Shown here: piece by piece, positions 53,085 through 63,719 of the stretch
How the letters are laid out: each line of letters opens with the position of its first letter
Position numbering within the stretch: position 1 is the first letter of the stretch
Source: Narthecium ossifragum
Lineage: Eukaryota > Streptophyta > Magnoliopsida > Dioscoreales > Nartheciaceae
DNA length: 64,000 nt
NCBI GenBank assembly: GCA_963920575.1
Contig: OY986970.1
Coordinates: 16,389,588 to 16,453,587 of the forward strand
Direction of reading: 5' to 3'
Position numbers and translations under genes: made by a program
The notes under the pieces: model-generated
The model's input: the letters and a program-made list of their open reading frames with translations, nothing else
The model's database searches: none
What the model was told of the DNA's origin: nothing

Positions 53085-54447
53085 TCCAGTTAACATTCGA
53101 CTATACCGATACCCTCAGAATCAGAAAAATGAGATAAACCAGTAAGTCTCCAAGCTCCAGGAGACATTGGTGGTTCGACTAAGCACAAGTCCATACTCCT
53201 GTCCGGACCTCTTGGTCAAAAAGCATGATCGGTGATGGTGCATTTGCAATGATTATCAGGCTTGAACCGCATTACGGTCAAGGACAAGTTCCCCATCCCG
53301 GTCATAGACGAGCTATTAGATGAATTACATGTTACAAAGGTTTTCTCCAAGCTCGATTTAAGGTCTGGATACCATCAAATCAGAGTACACCCCCAGATGT
53401 GGAAAAGATAGCCTTTTGAACCCACCACGGTCATCACGAATTCTTAGTTATGCCGTTTGGCTTGACAAATACGCCATCCACATTCCAAGGTCTCATGAAT
53501 GCCATTTTCAAGCCACTATTATGGCGGTACGTGCCAGTATTCTTTGATGACATCCTTATCTACAGTCGAAGCATGGAAGAGCACCTTCAAGACCTCAGGT
53601 CCGTCTTTACCATCCTTCAACAACATAGGCTACGATTAAGAAAGGAAAAGTGCCAATTTGGTCAACCACATGTTCATTGTTTGCGGCACATCGTGTCCCC
53701 CCAGAGGGTAGCAATGGATGCCGACAAAAATGTAGTAATGATACAATGGCCCAAGCCATAGACCACCAAGGCCTAAGTGGGCTCCTAGGGCACACTGGGT
53801 ATTATCGAAAATTCATCCAAGGATATGGTGCAATCGCTCGACCCTTAACTCAATTGTTGAAGAAAGACACCTTCAAGTAGTCGGAGGGAGTAGATTGGCC
53901 TTCGACGCTCTCAAGAATACAAGGGCCTACGGACCTGTCTTAGCCATTCCCAACTTCACTAAGCCTTTTGTGATCAACTGCAACGCCTCATGAAATGGGA
54001 TTGGAGTCGTGCTAATGTAGGAGAAGCAACCAATAGCATACTTCAGCCAGGCTCTACAAGCTAAGAACTTGAGTCATTCAACTTACGAGAAGGAGATGAT
54101 GGCACTCGCCTTATCTGTAAATAAGTGGCGATCATACTTGCTTGGGTCTTCGCTTATAGTACGACCGACCACCGAAGCTTGAAACAGTTATGGGTCTAGA
54201 CGACTACCACCGATGCATAGTAAAAATGGCTAGCCAAACTATTGGGATATGACTTCAAGATTGAGAACACAAAGGGGTCTGAAAACTCGGCAGCTGATGC
54301 GTTATCCCGGCTCAACGCAGAAGCCCGCCTGGCAACCTTAGAAGGGGAAGGTCCATCTTGGGTGGACCAAGTTTGGCAGGAAGAACAGACAAATCCACAC
54401 CTACACAACCTAAAAACTCGGATAGAGGCAGGAGAGACTCAGGGTAT
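53085..54447 (+). pseudogene. Second gypsy lineage: RT and RNase H
   Basis: Repeats the RT stretch and then continues: [20 protein letters not shown], the catalytic box FFDD (53540-53551) followed by [31 protein letters not shown], and RNase H with SGNG-type and YFSQALQAKNLS blocks in broken frames. The end of RNase H (LGYDFKIENTKGSENSAADA) leads into the integrase N-terminal linker. Cut at 54447 by the element on the right. Confidence 0.9.
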
Positions 54448-55898
54448 TGATGTGTTGCAAACGTGTCGTTAAAACGTTGAAAACTCAATTAAATATTAAA
54501 TTTATAGTCCTTGTTCAATCACTACACTATTAGGTAGAAATAGCGGTGAAGTTCAGAGTCCAACCACATGGACTTTAGCAGGAAAGATTAAAATCAATTA
54601 TCAAAACTCTAAATCTAAGCATAAGAATCAATGATAGGTTTGAATTGACTAAAACTATCTAATTAAATGAAATTAAAGATGACCAATTCAAATCAATGGA
54701 TAAGTGACTTATGAATTACTCATTCCGCCCTAGTTTTGCCTTCAATCTTCTCTAGTTATCCTATTGTTTTCTTCTATAAACATTATGAACCCACAGTTTC
54801 TTAAGTTACATGCATCCCTAAAATAAGATTTATGTTCCTAACGGCATAGCCTATCTTTCATGACATAGATTTTCTTCGATACTACAATTACCTTACTTTA
54901 TTTTAATCCTAATGATCTTACCTCAACCTATCCTAGCATAATATAGCCTATCTCAAAAACAAATCATAAATAATAAGAAAACCATCCTATGAATCTCTAC
55001 AATCAATCACAGAAATCATGTAGCACTAAAAGTACGTTAAGGGAATTCTGTTCCTTCAACTCTATTAACAATAAAAAAAAATATTCATAGGATCATGTCT
55101 TGAGAAGATTACAAGAGTCAAACCAAAGAAGATAGAAAACTAAGCTAGGGTTTCATGAATAATCCTAAGTACAATAATTAGCAACTCATCTTTTGGATGA
55201 ACGCCATCGGATTGGAATAGAAAGCTGTCACCATCCGCATCCTCGCCGTCTTCTCCTTAATTCCTTTTCCAGATATAGTAGAAAAGATGAGAAATTCGGA
55301 TGGAATAACCCTATTTATAGGAGAACTCCTGAAATTAGAGTTTTGGCTAAGTTCGACTTTATTACAACTTAGATTCCCTGAATTTATCCTAGCAGTCTTA
55401 TTCTGAGCGCAATTGGGTCCAATAAGATCGGAATCCGAAAACTTGTCCAACACGAACGTTGTAGATCAGGAAGTTCTGTATCATATTCCGAAGATTTCAA
55501 AACATTTAGAGTTATATAGAATAGTTTATGAATATTCTTCTAAACCTCGACGGACCAGTTTTTCAGCAGCTGTATATCTTTATATTCTTCAAAACTGGAA
55601 TCAATCCATCAAGAGTCTGGCAAAGTGTCCAATATTAAAGTTGTAGCTCTTGAAGTCTTATATCACTTCCTAAAGTTTCAGAATAGTTGGACTTATACAG
55701 AATTTCTGAAGAATAGTTTCCTGACAGGCAACAAAGCAGTCTTTTTCATATATATTCATATTTTTAGCCGAATTTCTTGTATTTCTTCTCAAATTATGAT
55801 TAAACTTGAAATCGACTAACAAACTATTAAATACAACTGCATTAGTCCTAACAAAGGTAAATTAAGGGGTTTAATTATGAATAATTCATGACTCATCA
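54448..55898 (-). repeat. 3' LTR of the Tat/Athila-type element
   Basis: 1451 bp, minus strand TGATGAGTCATG ... GCAACACATCA. It is close to 60361-64000 and related to 36821-39743. The stretch 54663-54985 is the source, or sibling, of the filler at 52761-53084. Confidence 0.92.
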
Positions 55899-55914
55899 CA
55901 CCCCCAACTTTCAC
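55899..55914 (-). promoter_or_regulatory. Polypurine tract
   Basis: The minus strand reads GTGAAAGTTGGGGGTG directly before the LTR start, the expected position of the plus-strand primer. Confidence 0.8.
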
Positions 55915-57900
55915 TTTGCTAGTTCTCGAGCAAAGAAAAGATAAAATTAAAGAAAATAATAAATCTAACTAGCCACTTTCATAGGTTTCACGATTGCACT
56001 TAGCATGTGCAACAAACCTTTAAACCCCTGGGTTACTCCAGTAGATGAGTTATAGTCTCCTGAGGGTTTTCAGGGATGATACCCACAAACATCTATACAT
56101 TCCCTTGAATATATCATTATAAATCAATCATAATACTCATTAATTCGAATGCATGAAATAGAAATACTATACATAAATATACCCTTCAACTTATAGTCAC
56201 ATAAAAATATAGTAAATCAAAATATGTTGTAACATATTTCAACACTTTAACCTATTTAATCATGACAAAAAAAAACTTTAACACTCATGTGTGAATAGAT
56301 TTCCACATGCTTTAGAGCATCAATTATACCTAAAAATTTCAACTATTGAAGAATACGAACTTGGCCAAGTACATAATTTCGTTCACCACTTTGCAATCTT
56401 TTTTCTTTCTTCTTTCTTTTTTCCAATGACATGTGCAATGTAATGATTTCTTAAGCTTTCTTAATGGTTTATGTAATGAGGTTTAAGCCAGTGACTCCCA
56501 AACCAGACGGGTTTAGGGCATTAACTGTAGAACACCCTTCAGACTCTAATGCACAAAGCATAAAGGCTACAAATCATAAGTAGTCATTTTTTTCAGGAAT
56601 TTCAACTGTTTGACGCGAATAACACACATTGTTAAGCACCTTGCCCAGTTACTAAATATGAAACCCTTTTTCCATATCAAGTTTTTTTTTTCAATTACAT
56701 ACTTTCATGTAACATGGCATAAGATTATAAATCCATCATAATATCATGCTTAGAATCTAATCTCAACTCATCAGCATGTGGAAGTGAACATATGCATTAG
56801 GATATGTCAAGCCATCCTTAAATCATCTTAAAAGTGTTAAAGTATAGAAATAGTATCATGCATAGCAAAAAATTTACTATTCCTTATATAATATACAAGT
56901 TTCAGAATAAATTTCTAAACCAGCCATCTTTGTCAAATCATATCATAATTTCATTCTTTTGACATACTTCAAGGGATGTATAATATTTGGTTATCTAAAA
57001 AAAAGAATTAATTCCTAGAATTCTACCACCCAACTTCAATGTAATTGTCCCCAATTATACTAAGTCATAAAAATAAATCAAATAATAATAGGGTAGAGAT
57101 AACCATACTGAATGATCAAAAATTGATTTCTCTCTGGCAAGTTAAGGTTATCAATCCTTCACATTAACAATCAATTATATCCTGCCAATCATATCCTGTA
57201 CCTCAAGGCTAAGCAAGTGAAACACATAGAAATATTTCAATTATAAACCACAGAAAACAAGAGGTACAAGGAATGAAAATTTCCCCAAAAAGGTAGACAT
57301 CACCCTTATTTTATCGAAAGCCAAATATATTTACCCCTGACAATAAAAGAAGTACATTGCCAAAAGATCAAGAAAAATAGCAAAGACATTTACCAGAAAA
57401 ATACAAAATGCATTAAATTCATAAAAAAGTTTTGGCAGTCTCCTTCGTATTTTCATGATATATTAATCACGTACAAGCATTCATCCACAAAGAAAATAGA
57501 AAATACACAGGCTGATTTGAAGGAGATACCATCATCTTCATCCGAACACCAAGGAGCAATAAGAACCAACATAGACCAACATCCAAAATATCCAAAAAGT
57601 TCTCGTATTTTTAGCTAAATTTCATTAGAATCCATAAAATCAAGCGGTCTAACGGAAGTAGAGGGGTCAGCTTGCAAAGACTACGCAATCTTCGCAAAGT
57701 CATGGCGAACCTTGTCCATCAGTCATCAAGTCATGGAGTCATCTACTACCATAAGTGCAAAACTCAACCTTGAGATAGGTCCGGACTGACTCAGGTCGTG
57801 GACCACTACATCGCAGACGACTTGTAAACTACAACCATGCGTCCTTCCTAAACACTACTTGTCCTAAGACTTCATGAAAATAGCAAACAATAAGATAGGG
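55915..57900 (-). other. AT-rich non-coding interior
   Basis: About 2 kb with no open frame above 60 codons that shows a domain. A few A/T runs; no repeat structure seen by eye. It probably represents the 3' non-coding part of the element. Confidence 0.6.
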
Positions 57901-58752
57901 TTTGGAATTGTGGCTCTAGATAATCTCAGGGTGTTTTGTTTGGAGTAAATTGAAAATATAAACCATCAGATCGAATGGATCATGTCTGGAGGCAATCGGA
58001 TGGCTGTAAAGATACTGGCGGCGGAATGACGGTGAAACTTTGTCACCGAAGAACGGGACTGGTGACGAAAGAGTCATGGAAGCTGGCAGAATCGATCTAT
58101 GAGGTCTGATCGTGGAATCGAGGCTTCCAGGTGGGAGATTAGAGATGGCTGGCGAGGTGGAGGATCGTCGGAATTGGATTCCGATGATCCGGGCTCTAAT
58201 TGAGGTAGGGGATAGTGGAGGGAGGATCTTGGCAGCCTAAAGAACATTTAAGAGGTGGTTCAGGGCTGCGGGAGGTAATGGAATGGTGGAATGGTGATGG
58301 CCGACGGAGTGGAATATAGCTGGAGTTGGAGTCCGATGATTCAGGCATCGAACAAGCGTTTTGATGGCGGCGGGAGGACATGGATGAGGACATCGGTGAC
58401 GGTGGAGGAAACATGGGGGCTCACTAGCGTCGGAGGAGGTGATTTTGAGGGAAGCGGAGGGGTTAGTTAGAAATGGCGCTCGATGACAATGGTGTTTGGG
58501 CTGATTTGGAGGGACAAGGGTGACCGGAGGGGTGGTGATGGGCGGTGGGTGGTGACGACTCGGGGACAAGCCGCTGGAAGCCAGCTAGAGCCGGGACGAT
58601 GAAGTCCCGGCTTAGATCGGGCTTGATCAAGCCGCGATCGAACCACAGGGCTGGAGCCTAGAGGAGAGAGCAATTCCGGTGCAAAATAAGAAAAAATAGG
58701 GAAAAGGGTTAAAAAACAAATTATGGAAAACTCCTAAAAATCAGGAAAAATC
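57901..58752 (-). other. GC-rich segment of unknown origin in the element
   Basis: The GC content rises sharply between about 57960 and 58670 (GGTGGAGGA and GGCGGCGG-type stretches). Overlapping frames at 58196-58673 (minus) read as Pro/Ser/His-rich low-complexity sequence without a recognisable domain, so I do not call a gene. A captured host fragment is possible. Confidence 0.45.
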
Positions 58753-59944
58753 CTAAAAATTAATAAAAACTCCTAAAAACTGGGTTGCCTCCCAGCAAGC
58801 GTGTAATTTTACGTCTTTCGCTAGACGTCCCGAACCCAAATTTAGGAGGTCGATGATTCCATGTGAAGAAATACATGGCCCGGAAATGGTGAAGATATGT
58901 AGACATGTTTCATCAAAGAAGACAGGAATGTCCATAGCAAAGAAAGTGTGCACGGGACAATAAGATTTGATACGATCTTTGATGAATGGATAGTAGAAAT
59001 TGACATGGTCTTCACTCATGTCAAGTTTCTCAACCTCACAACATTCAACTAATGTGGTTGATGTGAATTGTAGAGGTTCAAACTGAGGTTCTTGATAAGG
59101 GATCTCAATAACATGCTTATCCTCATTATGATCAATGCAAATAGGCACTACATCATCAATCAATACATTATCTAAAACTGGCAATTCATCACAACAATCA
59201 TCATCATCACTATCAAAAAGTTGGGCTTCAAAAGCATGATCGAAATACATATAAGATCTAGTTTCATTAGGTATGCATTCATTAATGTAGAAATCAGGAA
59301 TATTATTTTCAGTGGCCGACAAAATATTGTCAATAGTTGCATGATCCGGCAAAGTATTAGAACACATCTCAATATGACATAGATTATTATCATTAAAAAT
59401 AATAAGCATCACAAGTACCGTCATCATAAACAGGAGGAACAGAATCATTCGCATAATCCTCAACTACATCATCATATGAATCCATTATGCAAGCTAGATG
59501 TCCAATTTGTGTCTCTAAATTCTTAATTGATTGAGTATTAGAATTAAGGTTGTTTTCTATCAAAGCAATTTTGCTCTTAAGCTCAGTCATGAGTTCAGTT
59601 AGATTAGCATTAATGTTTTCAGTCATGTTTGCAAGTGCATTCATGATTGTGTCAGAAGACAGGTCAGAGGGTGCTTGTGAAGGATATTTCTGTTCAAAAC
59701 AAGGTTTAAAATTTTGGACTGGTGTTTCTATATTCCGTGGTGTTCCTATATTCCGTGGTTGAACGTTAGGAGGTTGATAACCTTCAAATTACCAATTAGG
59801 GTATGTATGGTCACTAAAATCCGGATTATAAGGATAGAAATATCAATCATAGGCTGGGTTTGAGAAAACATATGAGTCATTAGTATAAGCAGGTGCATAT
59901 GTCGATGGCGTGTGATAATCGCATGATGTATCACACGGCGTCAT
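58753..59944 (-). pseudogene. Gag-like frame of the non-autonomous element
   Basis: ATG at 59944 (minus; MTPCDTSCDYHTPSTY). The first 184 codons contain two stops and include the block QSIKNLETQIGHLA, typical of the C-terminal part of Tat/Athila gag. A frameshift at about 59400-59460 leads to a 236-codon frame (58753-59463) rich in Asp/Glu with no domain I recognise. It ends with the conserved KDVKLHACWEATQF block (TGGGAGGCAACC on the DNA), common near the end of Tat-type coding regions. Confidence 0.65.
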
Positions 59945-60337
59945 ACAATATTTGACTATGCATGCAAAATCACATACAAAAAGAAAAAGAAAATAGAAGA
60001 TTCGGAGGAAAGAAGAAAACCCAGAATACTACAACAAAAACAAAAAGTTGTAGGTTAGAAGACGTACATGAATGCCACGTGGACGATTGATCCACGGTAT
60101 GCCCGATCGATCAGTTTCCAGATGATTGATCGGTTCTCTGGCAGATCGATCGGTCATACGAGTTGGGCAAGCTCTTCTATTCCGAGAAAATTCCACTTCA
60201 ACGCTGCAATAATTTCGAGAATTGTCAGAAAATTCCTAAAAATGACAAAATAAAGAAAAGGGAAAATAAGAAAAAGAAAATTCTAACCAAGCCAAGAAAA
60301 AGAACAGTGAGAAAATCAATCAACAATCCGTCAACAA
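59945..60337 (-). other. Leader of the non-autonomous element
   Basis: Between PBS and gag-like ATG. It contains CGATCGATC, GATTGATCGG and AGATCGATCGGTC (60085-60155), the same palindrome type as in the gypsy LTRs. No coding signal. Confidence 0.65.
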
Positions 60338-60355
60338 TTCCCGGCAACGACGCAA
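60338..60355 (-). promoter_or_regulatory. Primer-binding site (tRNA-Asp type)
   Basis: The minus strand reads TTGCGTCGTTGCCGGGAA just inside the 5' LTR. The complement of the tRNA-Asp 3' end, TGGCGCCGTTGCCGGGGA, matches at most positions. This primer is characteristic of the Tat/Athila lineage and differs from the tRNA-Met sites elsewhere in the window. Confidence 0.88.
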
Positions 60356-60360
60356 AAAAT

Positions 60361-61262
60361 TGATGTGTTGCAAATGTGTCATTAAATCGTCACGAATTCA
60401 ATCAAATATTAAATTTATAATCCTTATTCCATCACTACACTACTAGGTAGATATAATGGTGAAGTCCAAAGTCGAACCATAGGAAATTTACCAGGAAAGA
60501 TTGAAATCAATTCTCAAAACTTTAAATCTAAACAGAAGAATCAATGATAGGTTTGAATTAACTTAAACTATCTAAGAAAATCAATTAAAGATGATCAATT
60601 CGAATCAATGAATAAGTGACTTAAGAATTTACTCAATCCACCCTAGTTTTTCCTTCAATCTTCTCTAGTTATCCTCTTATTCTCTTCTATAAACATTATG
60701 GACCCACAACTTCTTAAGCTTACATGCATCCCTAAAATAAGATTTATGTTCCTAACGGCATAGCCTATCTTTCTTGGCATAGATTTTCTTCGATCCTATA
60801 ATTACCTTAATTTATTCTACTCCTAATGATCTTAGCGCAACCTATCCTAGCATAGCATAGCCTATCTCAAAAGAAAACCATAAATCACATGAAAACCACC
60901 ATATGAATCTCTAAATCAAGCACAAAAATCATGTACAACAGAAAGTATGTTAAAGGAACTATGTTCCTTCAACTTTATTAAAAATGAAAAACATATTCAT
61001 AGGATCATGTCTTAAGAAAATTACAAGAGTCAAATCAAAGAAAATAAAAAACTACGCTAGGGTTTCATAAATAATCCTAAGTACAATAATTAGCAACTCA
61101 TGTTTTGGATGAATGCCATTGAATTGGAATAGGAAGTTGTCACCATTCACATCCTCGCCGTCTTCTTCTTAATTCCTTTTCCAAAGATAGTCGAAAAGAT
61201 GATAAATTCGGATGGAATAACCCTATTTATAGGAGAACTCACAAAATTAGAGGTCTAGCTAA
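60361..61262 (-). repeat. 5' LTR of the Tat/Athila-type element, part 1
   Basis: Matches 54448-55340 closely. Interrupted after GTCTAGCTAA by the TIR element; continues at about 63711. Confidence 0.9.
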
Positions 61263-61263
61263 G

Positions 61264-61530
61264 GGGGTGTTTGTTTCGCTGGAATGATTTGGAATGGAGT
61301 GTTGGAATGGAGTGTGATTCCTTTGGAATGGAATGGAATAGAATGGAATGTCACTTTTGTTGTTTGTTTGGTGGTGGTGGAGTGGAATGGAATGTCATTT
61401 TTGTTGTTTGTTTGGTGTTGGAATGGAAACAGAATCCAGTGTCCTCTTCAGTTTTTGTATTTGTTTTGCGATGAAATGGGGGATATGGTCACCCCTGAAT
61501 TCTAGTGGTGAGAATACCACCATGTATTCC
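61264..61530. repeat. Left TIR and GGAATGG subterminal repeats
   Basis: About 25 bp of TIR, then repeated TTGGAATGGAATGG, GGAATGGAGTG and two copies of a TGTCA(C/T)TTTTGTTGTTTGTTTGG-like stretch. The inverted partner is 63540-63665. The frames at 61271-61548 are low-complexity shadows. Confidence 0.85.
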
Positions 61531-61859
61531 GATTTTGATATATATTAAAAAAGTTATAACATTAATAATATAATTGTCATATTTCGATATCTATGTTGAT
61601 GAAAATATAATAATTGTCATATTTTAGATATTGGAGAAGGAATTTTATTGTCCAAGTTATTTTTTTCATTCGATGATGGTAATCAATTTTATTGACGAAA
61701 CATTTAAGTTCTGAATACTTAAGATGATGTTAATCAAATTTATAACACCCATATACATTGCGTATTCAAACTTGTACAAAAAACAAAACACCTGTACAAT
61801 ATTTGAAACCTCATCATGAACAATCCCAATTAATAAGCCAACAATTTAGATGATAATAT

Positions 61860-62290
61860 CCAATTACAGGCCAATTACTTGCAAAAATCTCCATGTCATA
61901 GCCGCAAACAATTCCTTGTTCCAATCCAGATTTGGCACCAGCGCCCGCACCTTGTCCGCCCGGAACATGCTCAGGTTCCACGCCACTATCGCCCCCCAGT
62001 CATGCCCCGCCACGAACAACTTATCGCCATTCCATCACACCCTGAAACAAAAACCATTAGATCGATCAAAAAGATCAAAAAAATTTTCTTTTTCTTGAAA
62101 CAAAGGTACTCACTTGATCTTGTCCAAGTGAATCGATGATGGCGACGAGATCGCCAACAATATGAAGCATGGTCTACTTGGTTGGGTCGGGAGGGTTGTC
62201 AGAGTCGCCGAACCCATGCAAGTTAGGGGCCACGGCGCGGTTGCCATGGGTGGCGAGGGCGAGGATCTGGTGGCACCACACGGACCAGAG
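61860..62290 (-). pseudogene. Captured fragment of a plant epoxide hydrolase gene, intron kept
   Basis: The minus-strand exon at about 62113-62290 encodes ELWSVWCHQILALATHGNRA, HGFGDSDNPPDPTK, a stop where Tyr is usual, then LHIVGDLVAIIDSLGQDQ. A GTGAGT donor at about 62115 and a TTTCAG acceptor at about 62045 bracket a 70-bp AT-rich intron. The second exon encodes FVAGHDWGAIVAWNLSMFR; the Asp in GHDWGA is the catalytic nucleophile of alpha/beta-hydrolase epoxide hydrolases. The fragment lacks the N-terminus, the cap domain and the rest of the catalytic set. The retained intron shows capture as DNA. Confidence 0.85.
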
Positions 62291-62349
62291 CTCCGAGATA
62301 GTTCCCATTTCAAGCAACACTTCCAAAGGTAAAAATGGATAACTAGGAG

Positions 62350-63050
62350 TCTTCTAGCTGCTTGATGCTCCACCACATCTCTGTCGGCCATTCCGTCGAA
62401 CACCTTCCGATTCACTGCCAAATCCATGCATTTCGCCTAGGCATCCATCAGAGCGTTCCCCACGCCGGTCTCTGCGTCGAGGCTGGTCTTTAGCACCAGC
62501 CCATGAACTCCTCCGGCGACCCTCTTCTCAGAGACCCGTGAGCAGGCTGACAACACGCGTGACCACCGCGACCGAGTCCAAGCTTGCAAATCCATCCTCC
62601 ATCATGAACTGCTTGAAGACTTGAATGGCTTCTCTCGAGGCGTCGTTCCATACGAGCCCGACGATAATGGAAGTCCAGACGACAGCATTCCTTACGGTTG
62701 CGTCGCCAAAAGCTCTCCGTGCGTCGTCTAGCTCATGGCACTTGGAGTACATGTCGACGAGAGAGGACGCAACGAAGAGGTCGCGGTGGAGGCCGGGGAG
62801 GTACGCCTAGAGGTGGAGCTGGCCGCCGACCCGGAGATCACCGAGGGAGATGCACGACTTGAGAGCGCTGGAAAATGTGGAGTGGTCGGGCTTCCGCAGG
62901 AGCCTCCGCATCGAGGAGAAGGCGCGGAGGGCCTCGACGTCGTCGCCGGAGCGCGCAAGGTCGCCGATTGCGGAGTTCCATAAGGAGATGGAGGTCCGGT
63001 CAACGAGCCGGTTGAAGTGGGCGGATAGGTTCGCCGGAGATGGCGCGGTG
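62350..63050 (-). pseudogene. Captured fragment of a PPR gene
   Basis: Minus strand, several frames: [108 protein letters not shown] and KCMDLAVNRKVFDGMADRDV. These are consecutive repeats of a plant P-L-S class pentatricopeptide protein, from its N-terminal part. Stops and frameshifts are present, and it joins the hydrolase fragment at about 62300-62340. Such proteins edit organelle RNA, but this fragment cannot. Confidence 0.88.
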
Positions 63051-63440
63051 TTGGTTGCCAGGTCATCTGGTCCATCGTCGTCGTCGGCAACGGCAAGCTC
63101 TGCGTCTACGGCAATGCCATCTGGTCCAGCCAGCAGTCCATCAGCAGCACCGAACCCATTACTCAAGCAGCCAGCTCGCTGTTCGCCGCCGACACAACCA
63201 ATGTCCTATTCTCCGACAACTTGGTGGCGGCCAATAGAGACTCCTCACTGGTGTTGAAGCCCAAGTGCATCCTGGCGCGCTTACGCGTAGTGCCATCTTA
63301 TTCTAAGGGCCAACGGAGAGCTCGTCCTTGGAGAGTTAGTGCCCATTGGGGTCGGCGATGCGGATCTTCCAGTTGTACCTTAGGTGGCATCGTCCCCCGT
63401 CATCTCCTATGCCGCCGGCGGCTTCCTCCTGTACATGACT
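63051..63440 (+). pseudogene. Third captured GC-rich fragment, unidentified
   Basis: After the PPR part ends at about 63045, the plus strand reads [40 protein letters not shown] and NGELVLGELVPIGVGDADL with changes of frame. It looks like former coding sequence, but I do not recognise the family. It is not a continuation of the PPR fragment. Confidence 0.5.
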
Positions 63441-63666
63441 AGGGTCCTCCGCGGAGTTTGGCGTGAGATTGAGTGGGTTTCAAGGCTGGAAAAGAGAGCG
63501 TTGGAAAAGTGGATTGGAATGTCTTTCTGGCCACATTTCTGCCAGAAACATTTGGTTGGAATGGGGTGTTTTGGAATGGGATTGGAATGAATCTGGAATG
63601 GAATGGAGTCCATTCCAATGAAACAAACACCCCAACAACTGGAATGCCATTCCATTCCAGCCATTC

Positions 63667-63719
63667 CAGCCAGTTTTCTAGGGAAACAAACAGTTTTCTA
63701 GGGAAACAAATAGTTTTCT
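63667..63719. repeat. 20-bp tandem repeat at the right border of the TIR element
   Basis: CAGTTTTCTAGGGAAACAAA occurs at about 63671 and 63691, followed by a third partial copy (TAGTTTTCTA). It separates the TIR element from the resumed LTR and obscures its right end. Confidence 0.88.

Larger units (their letters stand above)
61263..63710. mobile_element. TIR DNA element carrying host-gene fragments
   Basis: A 2.4-kb insertion in the LTR. The left terminus GGGGTGTTTGTTTCGCTGGA (from about 61264) pairs with an inverted copy ending at 63633 (rc GGGGTGTTTGTTTCATTGGA). GGAATGGAATGG-type repeats lie at both ends. TAA precedes the left end (61260-61262), which suggests a PIF/Harbinger-like element, but the right border is unclear: about 75 bp with CCATTCCAGCC and a 20-bp tandem repeat lie outside the paired TIR. 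No transposase. The inside holds epoxide-hydrolase and PPR fragments, as in Pack-type elements. Confidence 0.78.

Noticed and set aside
58196..58673. Pro/His-rich minus-strand frames
   Set aside because: Several frames overlap with similar low-complexity composition and none shows a domain; kept only as a GC-rich segment of unknown origin.
61271..61548. Three overlapping small frames near the left TIR
   Set aside because: They translate the GGAATGG repeats in three frames; no domain.
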